A DNA stretch of 11,729 nt from UBA4416 sp031539425 (GCA_031539425.1 JAVKLI010000066.1:1-11729); one strand, 5' to 3'; shown: positions 5,863 through 11,729, counted from the stretch's first letter. Program-made: numbers and translations. The notes: generated by a model not told the origin, from the letters alone.

Positions 5863-6585
5863 TTACAAAAATTGCTCTTCAAGCTCAATAGCTTTTGGAA
5901 ACAAAATATTGTTTTCTAAATGTATGTGTAAGTGTAGGTCTTGTTCAAACTCTTTGAGTAAAGCAAATGTTACCCGATAGGTATTGCAAGCGTCTGGTGG
6001 TGGAGTATAGTTATTGCTCAGTTCTTCTATTTTTCTGAAACGTTCACCTTCGGTGGTATGTTCGTGCATCATCATTTGAATGGGGGTTTGAATAGTTCCG
6101 AAGTGAGGTGCATTAAGATTTAAGTTTTCTTGTTTAACTTTTACCATTTTTCGAACATAAGGAAACAAAATCAATTCTTCTTTTTTCATATGAGCGGCTA
6201 ATTCGCCTGCGGCAGCATTAAAATGTTGATTGATTTGGTGAAGCTCAGGGTGGTGGTCTCCGTGTACGCTACAAATCTTATTAAGATAAGGTATTATTTC
6301 TTGGGTTTTTTCTTCAACATAGCGGTGGTGTGTTTTCTCTATGTAATCTATCAATAAATCTAATGGCCAAGATTTATAGTCAACTACTTGTTCTTTGTTT
6401 GAAAAGAAAATTCTGTTTAAATCATCGATCACTGGATGTGGGTCAATTTTATTTGTGCTACAAGCGTCTTTAATTGTCCGATTGCCTTGGCAGCAAAAAT
6501 CAATACCGTAGGTTTTAAAAATGGATGCGGTGCGGTAGTCTTGTGCTACTAACTCACCAATAATGCTATTTTCTTGAATGTTCAT
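5863..6585 (-). CDS. ric: iron-sulfur cluster repair di-iron protein RIC (ScdA/YtfE/DnrN)
   Basis: The 240-residue protein is a standard RIC protein that helps restore Fe-S clusters damaged by nitric oxide or oxidants. The N-terminal ScdA_N domain carries the conserved YGIDFCCQGNRT block with C31 and C32. A hemerythrin-like four-helix domain follows, with candidate di-iron ligands H86/H87, H132 with E136, H174/H176 with E180, and H222 with E224 (HLHIHLENNILFPKA). The length is as usual for the family. It is the last gene of the run and starts 12 bp after the dioxygenase stop. It is therefore probably transcribed from the haemoglobin promoter and controlled by the Rrf2 regulator. No signal peptide is present, so the protein is cytoplasmic. 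Confidence 0.95.
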   Translation of the reverse strand: MNIQENSIIGELVAQDYRTASIFKTYGIDFCCQGNRTIKDACSTNKIDPHPVIDDLNRIFFSNKEQVVDYKSWPLDLLIDYIEKTHHRYVEEKTQEIIPYLNKICSVHGDHHPELHQINQHFNAAAGELAAHMKKEELILFPYVRKMVKVKQENLNLNAPHFGTIQTPIQMMMHEHTTEGERFRKIEELSNNYTPPPDACNTYRVTFALLKEFEQDLHLHIHLENNILFPKAIELEEQFL

Positions 6586-6597
6586 GATGTTTTGTTA

Positions 6598-7506
6598 TTA
6601 AATTTTATTTCCCCAATTTTTCATTTCGTCATCATTCCAAAGTGCCGGGAAAAATTTTCGTTGTTGGAATTTTGGATGTAAATACTTTTTCCACTCGCTC
6701 CCGCCTGTAGCTGCTTTGTTTTCTCCCTTTAAGTCAAGATAATACTGAGCTGTTTCTAAATGTACCAATGGCCAAGCAACATTGTATGAGTAATCAAATT
6801 CTTTTAACTTTGCTTTTAAGGGTTCCGAACAATTACTCATATTGATGATTTTATCCTCCAAAGTATTTCCTTTGGTTTTGTTTGCTAAAGCTATTAAACG
6901 GTCTAAATACTGTTCTTCAAACTGACGAAGGGTTAATGATTTTTTTCCTGTTGTACGATTCAATCCAGCGTCTTTCCAATAGATATGTTCAAAATAATCT
7001 TGTGTACTTGGGGTTTCTCTAATTCGCTTTTTACCCTCTTCATTGATTAAATTTTCTAATCGGGTGCAATAAATTTCTATTAATCGAAATTGTGCAGATT
7101 GAAAACCACTTGCAGGTGCTAGTGTACTTCTAAAAGTATTGTAATCGTCATAGTTCATTCCATATTTCATTACATCAAAAGAACCTATTAGCATTTTGGT
7201 GTATCTATTCAAGCGCTCTATTTTTTCTAGCCATATACTTTCTTCAAATGGTTCGTAAACTAATTGTTTGATTTCGTGTATCATCATTTTTAGAAACAAT
7301 TCTGTTACCTGATGATACATAATGAAAATTTCTTCGTCTTTAAAGTTGGTTCTCGGCTTCTGTAGTGTAAGTAGCGTATCTACTTCAACATAATCCCAGT
7401 AATTGATGGGCTTTGCTTGTAACAGACCTTTTAGATAAGTTGTGGAGTTTTCTCCTAATTGTTGATATTTATTTTCAATATCATTGATTAATTTTTCCTT
7501 GCTCAT
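6598..7506 (-). CDS. kynA: tryptophan 2,3-dioxygenase
   Basis: The 302-residue protein is a haem dioxygenase that opens the indole ring of L-tryptophan to N-formylkynurenine, the first step of the kynurenine pathway. The family blocks are clear: FIMYHQVTELFLKMMIHE with H65 in the active site, RSTLAPASGFQS with R126 expected to hold the substrate carboxylate, WPLVH with H249 as probable haem ligand, and ATGGS (266-270). No other kynurenine-pathway gene is in the window. Instead it sits between a small membrane protein (27-bp gap) and the RIC gene (12-bp gap), so it belongs to the nitric-oxide-type operon. That placement is unusual for a purely catabolic enzyme. The enzyme identity is secure, but its role in this operon is inference. 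Confidence 0.93.
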   Translation of the reverse strand: MSKEKLINDIENKYQQLGENSTTYLKGLLQAKPINYWDYVEVDTLLTLQKPRTNFKDEEIFIMYHQVTELFLKMMIHEIKQLVYEPFEESIWLEKIERLNRYTKMLIGSFDVMKYGMNYDDYNTFRSTLAPASGFQSAQFRLIEIYCTRLENLINEEGKKRIRETPSTQDYFEHIYWKDAGLNRTTGKKSLTLRQFEEQYLDRLIALANKTKGNTLEDKIINMSNCSEPLKAKLKEFDYSYNVAWPLVHLETAQYYLDLKGENKAATGGSEWKKYLHPKFQQRKFFPALWNDDEMKNWGNKI

Positions 7507-7533
7507 AATAGATATATTTTTAAAATTTTTATT

Positions 7534-7830
7534 TTATGCAAATAGAGAGAATAATAGGATTGCTAAATTAGTGAATACGCTTACATAAAAAACAGATAAA
7601 CACCATTTTCCTGTTGATTGGGAGATAAAGGCAGTATTAGAAGCCATTGTAAGGGCTGCACATATAGCCAATAATACTGTATTGTTAATTTTTAATGCGT
7701 ATACTGCCGCTACTGACCCCCAACAACTTTGAGCAGTCATCATTAGTGTCATTGCCCCAAATCTAGATTGTTCGAATTGTGCAGCTTGCTTATCAAACCA
7801 ATTGATTTTTAATATTTCTTTTGCTTTCAT
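7534..7830 (-). CDS. small three-helix membrane protein, function unknown
   Basis: With the ATG at 7830 the protein has 98 residues. The frame is open to an ATG at 7884, but that start would lie inside the preceding gene, and the 7830 start leaves an 11-bp gap, so I prefer it. The N-terminus (MKAKEILKINWFDKQAAQFEQSRFG) is amphipathic, and three hydrophobic segments follow at about 25-46, 50-70 and 76-97, with W37 and N65 inside them. I do not recognise the family. Its position inside a haemoglobin-dioxygenase-RIC run suggests a part in the response to nitric oxide or in haem/redox handling at the inner membrane. Confidence 0.7.
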   Translation of the reverse strand: MKAKEILKINWFDKQAAQFEQSRFGAMTLMMTAQSCWGSVAAVYALKINNTVLLAICAALTMASNTAFISQSTGKWCLSVFYVSVFTNLAILLFSLFA

Positions 7831-7841
7831 ATTTATATGTT

Positions 7842-8279
7842 TTATGTTTTTGAAAAAATTAATACTCCGAAAATGAATAGACAAGCCACCTTTAATATTT
7901 CGATACCTACATAATAAAAATGCAGGTTGGAAGACGGTGGAATTTGCCCTTGAATGTACACTTCAGCTCTCGCATCTAATGCTGGTAATAAACAAGTTGT
8001 TTGAGTGATGAGTAGAATTAGTGGTATTAAGTAGAGTAAATTGTTTGTTGAAAAAAAGGTGCTTTTAGACAGTATTAAATTGAGCAATATCGCAATTGCA
8101 AAAACCCATTCTACCTTGTTGAGTGCACTAAAAACCAACCTACCAATGCCAAGCCCTAATTGAATTGTAATGCCTGGTTCCCTGAATTTGAGCCAAGATT
8201 CCATAAAACTGATGGCACAAACAAATCCTATCCAAAGGAATGTTACGATTAAAGCTATGGGCATTTTGACTGTTGTCAT
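7842..8279 (-). CDS. four-helix membrane protein, function unknown
   Basis: The 145-residue protein has hydrophobic segments at about 7-26, 48-71, 80-100 and 122-142. Between the first two lies a distinctive loop, FMESWLKFREPGITIQLGLGIGRLVF. Polar residues in or near the membrane include E27, E57, D102 and H120, which could bind a cofactor. I do not recognise a named family. Its ATG overlaps the haemoglobin stop codon as ATGA (8276-8279), so the two are translated together. The overlap and the shared operon suggest a membrane partner for the haemoglobin or for nitric oxide handling. This is inference. Confidence 0.75.
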   Translation of the reverse strand: MTTVKMPIALIVTFLWIGFVCAISFMESWLKFREPGITIQLGLGIGRLVFSALNKVEWVFAIAILLNLILSKSTFFSTNNLLYLIPLILLITQTTCLLPALDARAEVYIQGQIPPSSNLHFYYVGIEILKVACLFIFGVLIFSKT

Positions 8280-8665
8280 AATAAAGGAATTGCTGAATTA
8301 TTTTTATAATATTCAATTTTGGAATGAAACATCTCTGCCATTCGCTGACCTTGCCATTTAGCTCTTTCTGCTTTTCCCCCCATAAAATGCTCGTCTACGG
8401 TTGCAAAAAACAGTTCTAGCCATTGGTCAAAATGCTCTTTATTAACCGGTAGGTTGGCGTGCGGTAAAAATGGGCTTCCATGGTATGTATGATCGTCTAA
8501 TAAAATTGTTTGCCAAAAGCGATACATTTTTTCAAGATGCTCAGGCCAGAGATCTTGAATTTTATTATTGAAAATATCTTTTAGTTTTTCGTTTTCACGA
8601 ACTTTACCATAAAAGCTATCTACTAATATCTTAATGTCCTCTATATTTGATATGTCATTTTTCAT
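8276..8665 (-). CDS. group III truncated haemoglobin
   Basis: The 129-residue protein follows the group III truncated haemoglobin pattern. It has FYGKVREN (18-25) on helix B, MYRFWQTIL (47-55), then YHGSPFLPH (61-69), HFDQWLELFFATVDEHF (78-94) and a final MFHSKI helix. H78 is the expected proximal haem ligand and W82 is the conserved tryptophan of this group. Such proteins bind oxygen, nitric oxide or related ligands in the cytoplasm. It is the first gene of the five-gene run and has its own operator-like palindrome 6 bp upstream of the ATG. It therefore probably heads a transcript separate from the regulator, whose stop codon is 40 bp away. Confidence 0.93.
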   Translation of the reverse strand: MKNDISNIEDIKILVDSFYGKVRENEKLKDIFNNKIQDLWPEHLEKMYRFWQTILLDDHTYHGSPFLPHANLPVNKEHFDQWLELFFATVDEHFMGGKAERAKWQGQRMAEMFHSKIEYYKNNSAIPLL

Positions 8666-8671
8666 TTATAT

Positions 8672-8687
8672 TGGATAATTTTATCCA
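8672..8687. promoter_or_regulatory. palindromic operator A, upstream of the haemoglobin operon
   Basis: TGGATA-ATTT-TATCCA is a perfect 6-bp inverted repeat with a 4-bp spacer, and it sits 6 bp before the haemoglobin start codon. Read on the - strand, the wider site AATAGTGGATA...TTATCCA.TATA agrees almost base for base with the site in front of the regulator gene. A repressor bound here would block transcription start or early elongation of the operon. Confidence 0.75.
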
Positions 8688-8705
8688 CTATTAGTTTAAT
8701 TTTTT

Positions 8706-9140
8706 TTAATTTTTCAAAAAAGCTAATCCTTTTGCATAATTCTCTGTTAAAGAATCTATAGTTATTGTTTCAAGCATTTTTTTTAGTTCATTTCGTATTT
8801 TTTTAAAATGATTGTGAACAGGGCAAGGCTTAAACTCGTTACATTGTTTTAACCCCAGCCCACATCCGTTATAAACATCATCACCATCAATTGCAGATAC
8901 AATACTGCTTAACTTAACCATCGCTAATTCTTTTTTATCCATAGAAAAACCACCGGTAGGCCCTTTGTCAGAATTAATTATGTTGTATCGTGTAAGCTTC
9001 TGAAGTATCTTTGAAGTATAAGCGGTAGGTGATTCAATAGCTTCTGCTACATCAATTAAGCTCACTTTTTTGCCTGCTTTTGATTGCCCTGCAATAAAAA
9101 TGGATGATCTAATACCGTATTCACAAGCCTTTGAAAACAT
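8706..9140 (-). CDS. Rrf2-family Fe-S transcription regulator, NsrR-like
   Basis: The 144-residue protein has the Rrf2 winged helix: an N-terminal helix (FSKACEYGIRSSIFIAG), the helix-turn-helix at about 27-52 (SLIDVAEAIESPTAYTSKILQKL), and the wing GPTGGFS (60-66). Three cysteines, C93, C100 and C106, are spaced like the cluster ligands of IscR and NsrR, so it probably carries an Fe-S cluster. Reaction with nitric oxide or oxidants would then change its DNA binding. The adjacent haemoglobin and RIC genes favour an NsrR-type nitric oxide sensor over IscR. A palindrome in its own promoter, repeated in front of the haemoglobin gene, suggests autoregulation and control of the downstream operon. 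The exact effector is inference. Confidence 0.9.
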   Translation of the reverse strand: MFSKACEYGIRSSIFIAGQSKAGKKVSLIDVAEAIESPTAYTSKILQKLTRYNIINSDKGPTGGFSMDKKELAMVKLSSIVSAIDGDDVYNGCGLGLKQCNEFKPCPVHNHFKKIRNELKKMLETITIDSLTENYAKGLAFLKN

Positions 9141-9159
9141 ATTCTACTTTTTATGAGGT

Positions 9160-9167
9160 CAAAGATA
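9160..9167 (-). promoter_or_regulatory. candidate -7 box of the Rrf2 regulator gene
   Basis: On the - strand this reads TATCTTTG, an exact fit to the Bacteroidota -7 consensus TAnnTTTG, 19 bp upstream of the start codon. The operator at 9185-9200 then falls about where the -33 element should be, which is where a repressor would exclude RNA polymerase. Confidence 0.5.
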
Positions 9168-9184
9168 AACATTTTTTAGAATAG

Positions 9185-9200
9185 TGGATATTTTTATCCA
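9185..9200. promoter_or_regulatory. palindromic operator B, upstream of the Rrf2 regulator gene
   Basis: TGGATA-TTTT-TATCCA has the same arms and spacer length as operator A at 8672-8687 and shares further flanking bases (AATAG on one side, TATA on the other). It lies 44 bp before the regulator's start codon and overlaps the expected -33 region. Repetition of the site in front of the regulator and its neighbour, and nowhere else that I found in the window, supports it as the regulator's binding site. Confidence 0.75.
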
Positions 9201-9448
9201 TTATATTTTTGAATGAGTTAGATATAATTTATCAAAGTACTTATTTTTTTATTCGTGAGTCACTTTGCTTAATTGGTTCTTTCTGATTTTTTTAGGATGT
9301 GCCAACGTGTTGGTTAAAATTATATTTTTTTTCGGTGGTAAAATTTTAAAACATTTGGACCGTTCTGTGTCTAGCTAAGCTTAGATCGTAAGTACATGTT
9401 AAGAAGTTAAAAATCGTTTTCAGATGTCTATTTTTTTTTGCAGATCAT

Positions 9449-9512
9449 TGCACTTCTCTAGGCCTACACATAAAGAGGTGCAGCTTTGTGAGGCTGGAAA
9501 ATCGAAGTGCAA
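9449..9512. ncRNA. candidate structured RNA or cis element (nested hairpin)
   Basis: TTGCACTTC (9449-9457) pairs perfectly with GAAGTGCAA (9504-9512), and the stem continues outward by CAT/ATG across one bulged base. Inside, GCCT-a-CACA (9462-9470) pairs with TGTGAGGC (9487-9494), leaving a 16-nt loop. AGAGGTGC (9474-9481) in that loop could alternatively pair with GCACTTCTCT (9450-9459), giving two competing folds. The element stands in an otherwise AT-rich gap far from both neighbours and encodes no protein. I see no T-rich terminator next to it, and its strand is unknown. Confidence 0.35.
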
Positions 9513-9794
9513 ATGTTTAATTTAGTACAAAAGTCCCATTTTTATTGGAGTATGAGTCCTATATAGTTGAATACTCGACATATCTAATACACGTTTATAC
9601 TTTTCTAAAATAGATGCTTATAAGTTTAAAATAGAAGTATCTTGACTCCATTTTTTAAAGCGCTAATAAACAAATTCTTGGTTATTAAGGCGTTCTAAAA
9701 AACTGTTTTATAGTTAATTGACGACTCTGACAACCACTTTTTAATTTACATAAAATAGCAGCAACTACTTATTACAAATAAAAACAAACAATAG

Positions 9795-9822
9795 TTTGTA
9801 ATTTATAAACTTTTTATTTTAC
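9795..9822 (+). promoter_or_regulatory. candidate promoter of the secreted-protein gene
   Basis: TTTG (9795-9798) and TATTTTAC (9815-9822) are separated by 16 bp, close to the Bacteroidota -33 TTTG and -7 TAnnTTTG arrangement. The last two bases of the -7 box do not match. The pair lies 29 bp upstream of the ATG at 9852, a usual leader length in this phylum. Confidence 0.35.
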
Positions 9823-9851
9823 ATTTAACAATAAATATTTTAGCAACTTCT

Positions 9852-11051
9852 ATGAAAAAAACAATTACACTTATTTTATTTACTTTTTTATTTTGTTTAG
9901 CTAAGGGGCAGTTTGTAGGTCAACTGGTTCATGAAACAAACATGAGGCAAATTTTCTATTTAGGGGAGTTTGGTTTTCGTAACCAAACTAGTTGGTATTA
10001 TGCAGATGAACACTATGAGCATAGAAATGGTTACCCGGGTAGTCCAGAAACTGGTTGGGTTGGAAGGCATTTTGAAAATCGTGAGAAATACAACACTACT
10101 TCTATTTATCAACCTTTTACCTCCTATTTTTATGACTATACTAAACCAACATTTTATAAAAATAAAAAAGGCGGTAATTGGTTTAAACTCAGCACCTATC
10201 ACCAACAAGATTTTAATGTGGGTTATACAAATAATTTAAGTTGTAATTTTGTAATTACCAATGAGCAATATCCAAATGGAACTTATTTTCCACCTCTTAA
10301 CACTGGTACAGTTACAGTTCCAGCTCAAAAAATAGGTAAAGCAAAAAGTATTAAATTTGAAGGAGATCATCAAACCGTTAGAGTAAATACATCTGGCCCA
10401 CATTATAAATACCGAAATATGGGTGGACCTGTTATTTCCCCCTATGACGGTATTTTTTATTATCCAGGAGAACAAGTTGATTATGACCCTGACATTCCAG
10501 GTCATCCTTTTGACCAAATTTCCTATTTTAATTATTATGATACAAACGTTCTCCCTACCATTGTTTTTGAAGGCGGACGTGGAGATCCAAATGCAGGAAA
10601 AATTTCTTTTATTGATAATGTACCTAACATTAATATTGCACCTCCAGCCCCATCTAAATGGATAACTAATCGTAATCAAAAAGAAGAGATTTATCAACCT
10701 TTTGAAGCTAATGATGTGCATTATACATTTGAAAACTTTTTTGTTTGTGGAGCTAATACAAAAGTACATTTAGGAAGAGATGTTAATGTATTAACTACAA
10801 ATAATTTACTTAATAATGGGAGGGCTGTGAGGTTAGTTAGACCTAATGGTTGGACAACTTTTATAAATTCCTTTGACAGAGTTGTACCAGAATATGCATA
10901 TTTTAATGAATTTGAACCATATGATAGAGGTACTAACAGTGTTAGTAGGTATCCATGGGTTAGTCCTGATAATATTACATTGCCTCAAAGATCATCATTT
11001 TGCATAGATAACGAATACGAAACGGTAAGCAAACTAAAAATTCTATGGTAG
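9852..11051 (+). CDS. secreted aromatic-rich protein of unknown function, C-terminus apparently frameshifted
   Basis: The 399-residue protein has a signal peptide (MKKTITLILFTFLFCLAKG, cleavage near residue 19-20) and no further membrane segments. The mature part is rich in Tyr, Phe, Asn and Gly and looks like beta-structure, with stretches such as GWVGRHFENREKY and PVISPYDGIFYYPGE. There are only three cysteines after the signal peptide, and no T9SS sorting domain is seen. I do not recognise the family. The present frame ends ETVSKLKILW at TAG 11049-11051. Dropping one A from the A5 run 11036-11040 gives a frame that continues to TAA 11098-11100 with the natural-looking tail KFYGRINYNPLGFGGGTTVY. 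The protein is probably about 16 residues longer in its intact form. No close neighbour suggests a function. Confidence 0.75.
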   Translation: MKKTITLILFTFLFCLAKGQFVGQLVHETNMRQIFYLGEFGFRNQTSWYYADEHYEHRNGYPGSPETGWVGRHFENREKYNTTSIYQPFTSYFYDYTKPTFYKNKKGGNWFKLSTYHQQDFNVGYTNNLSCNFVITNEQYPNGTYFPPLNTGTVTVPAQKIGKAKSIKFEGDHQTVRVNTSGPHYKYRNMGGPVISPYDGIFYYPGEQVDYDPDIPGHPFDQISYFNYYDTNVLPTIVFEGGRGDPNAGKISFIDNVPNINIAPPAPSKWITNRNQKEEIYQPFEANDVHYTFENFFVCGANTKVHLGRDVNVLTTNNLLNNGRAVRLVRPNGWTTFINSFDRVVPEYAYFNEFEPYDRGTNSVSRYPWVSPDNITLPQRSSFCIDNEYETVSKLKILW

Positions 11052-11100
11052 GATTAATTATAATCCTCTAGGTTTTGGTGGCGGTACTACTGTTTATTAA

Positions 11101-11598
11101 TAGTGTTGTTGTACTAAAAATAACAGCCAACTTAATAAATTAAATACATCACCTAACTTTTGGTAAAAAAGCCTTTGCAAATGGAGCAATTATAATTGAT
11201 TAATAAAATGATTTATAACGTTTGTTGTAGGTTTCCCAATTTAATTGCCACACTTACTGATATTTTTTTATTTGATTTTAGCGCCTTCAATTAGTACATA
11301 ACTAGCCATTTACAAAAGTGCTATTTGCAGCAGGCGCTGTATTTATGTATCATTTTTTATCTTTTTCATAATCTTCATAATAATATGATTGTTCAATTCC
11401 TTTTAATATAATTTCTCTATTGTTAATATCCCTTGTTAAGTTTTCTATCCTCATTTTTTTTGTTAGGCTTTTATTAATTTAAAAATAAAATAATTGTATT
11501 TGAAATTCTTACACATTTTGTTGGATACTACATTTTGATATACTTTTTTATTTAGTTATAACAACGTGCTTAATTCTTTTTTCATTTCAAATTATTAG
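11101..11598. other. gap with a hairpin and a possible small ORF
   Basis: No substantial gene is present. AGCGCCT (11280-11286) and AGGCGCT (11332-11338) form a perfect 7-bp stem around 45 bases, the only GC-rich stem in this gap. CAGCCAAC (11123-11130) and AACGTTTGTTG (about 11218-11228) loosely resemble the cassette-boundary motifs of the left region, but I could not pair them convincingly. A 34-codon frame on the - strand is listed separately. Confidence 0.4.
11350..11454 (-). CDS. possible 34-residue small protein or gene fragment
   Basis: An ATG at 11454 opens a 34-codon frame to TGA at 11350. The peptide begins MRIENLTRDINNREI and ends in a strongly charged, tyrosine-rich tail (YYYEDYEKDKK). 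The composition is protein-like and an A-rich leader precedes the start, but there is no supporting operon or family match. It could be a true small protein, a fragment of a larger gene, or chance. Confidence 0.25.
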   Translation of the reverse strand: MRIENLTRDINNREIILKGIEQSYYYEDYEKDKK

Positions 11599-11712
11599 TG
11601 TCCGATAAAACAATTTAAAAGGGAGCGGTATTTCTACCATCTCCTTTTTTTATTACTTTAATTTTTACGACAAAAGTTAAGTAATGAGTAAAAGTAAAAA
11701 TTTTAGCGGACA
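11599..11712. mobile_element. MITE-like element or internally deleted insertion sequence
   Basis: TGTCCGATAAAA (11599-11610) and TTTTAGCGGACA (11701-11712) are inverted repeats that agree at 11 of 12 positions and point inward. They enclose only 114 bp with no transposase. Outside them, TTATTA (11592-11597) and TAATAA (11718-11723) continue the symmetry after 1 and 5 unpaired bases. An AT-rich interior with a terminator-like stem-loop is typical of the remains of an insertion sequence. I saw no clear target-site duplication. The element could also be one end of a longer mobile unit, because the window stops 17 bp after it. Confidence 0.5.
11617..11651. terminator. terminator-like stem-loop inside the MITE-like element
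   Basis: GGAG-c-GGTA (11622-11630), loop TTTC, then TACC-at-CTCC (11635-11644) form an 8-bp stem with one internal mismatch. It is preceded by AAAA and followed by seven T. The symmetry would stop transcription in both directions. The mismatch suggests an originally perfect hairpin that has drifted. Confidence 0.55.
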
Positions 11713-11729
11713 GCCCATAATAAGTCAAA

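Larger units (their letters stand above)
9201..9851. other. 650-bp gap without a recognisable gene
   Basis: No convincing open frame is present. The stretch holds a nested hairpin at 9449-9512 (listed separately), a 10-bp palindrome CTAAGCTTAG at 9375-9384 that has no evident role, and a possible promoter for the gene at 9852. The rest is AT-rich sequence in which I see nothing. Confidence 0.5.

Noticed and set aside
5750..5980. 76-codon + strand frame near the RIC 3' end
   Set aside because: It overlaps the well-supported end of the RIC gene on the other strand, and the peptide is low in charge and without motif.
9375..9384. CTAAGCTTAG palindrome as an operator
   Set aside because: It is a single short palindrome with no promoter or gene start close by, so chance is sufficient.
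10236..10769. 177-codon open frame on the - strand
   Set aside because: It lies fully inside the secreted-protein gene, its peptide is dominated by Ile, Asn and Phe as expected for an antisense shadow, and it shows no motif.
1..11729. CRISPR array, tRNA or rRNA genes
   Set aside because: No regularly spaced direct repeats, cloverleaf patterns or rRNA signatures were seen on either strand.

Overview
The window looks like a piece of a Bacteroidota genome, probably Flavobacteriia-like. It is strongly AT-rich, start sites are A-rich with little Shine-Dalgarno, and candidate -7 boxes fit the Bacteroidota pattern TAnnTTTG. Two secreted proteins carry type IX secretion (T9SS) C-terminal sorting domains.

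Left third (1-3710): an accessory, cassette-like region on the + strand. It starts with a GATA repeat and a broken upstream gene end. A small zinc-ribbon/coiled-coil protein follows (166-522). Next is a two-gene restriction-modification-like module: an M.EcoRI-family adenine methyltransferase (789-1839, with an apparent 2-nt frameshift near its start) overlaps by 4 bp a DUF262-HNH nuclease (1836-2921). A decayed solo IS3-type orfA follows (3143-3458). The gaps between these genes hold foldable GC-richer inverted repeats. These include an inverted 9-mer pair (688-696 and 2940-2948) that brackets the module exactly, and a longer inverted pair (606-636 and 3602-3637) further out. The layout recalls integron-type gene cassettes, but the sites do not fit the strict attC consensus.

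Middle (3711-5583): two convergently unrelated but similarly built secreted proteins on the - strand. One is a beta-rich T9SS protein of unknown function and the other is a C-type-lectin-domain T9SS protein.

Nitric-oxide/iron-sulfur stress block (5863-9200, - strand): an NsrR-like Rrf2 regulator with three cysteines, then a tight five-gene run. The run encodes a truncated haemoglobin, two small membrane proteins of unknown function, tryptophan 2,3-dioxygenase, and the RIC/ScdA di-iron Fe-S repair protein. An almost identical palindrome, TGGATA-n4-TATCCA, lies upstream of both the regulator and the haemoglobin gene. This points to one self-regulated regulon.

Right part (9201-11729): a 650-bp gap with a strong nested hairpin (9449-9512), then a secreted aromatic-rich protein of unknown function (9852-11051) whose last ~20 codons seem displaced by a 1-nt A-tract indel. 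The last 600 bp hold only a possible 34-aa small ORF, a hairpin, and a 114-bp MITE-like element (11599-11712) with an internal terminator-like stem-loop.

Three of the genes have indels in or beside short homopolymers. This may be real decay of accessory genes or residual sequencing error, and the two cannot be told apart from the sequence alone.
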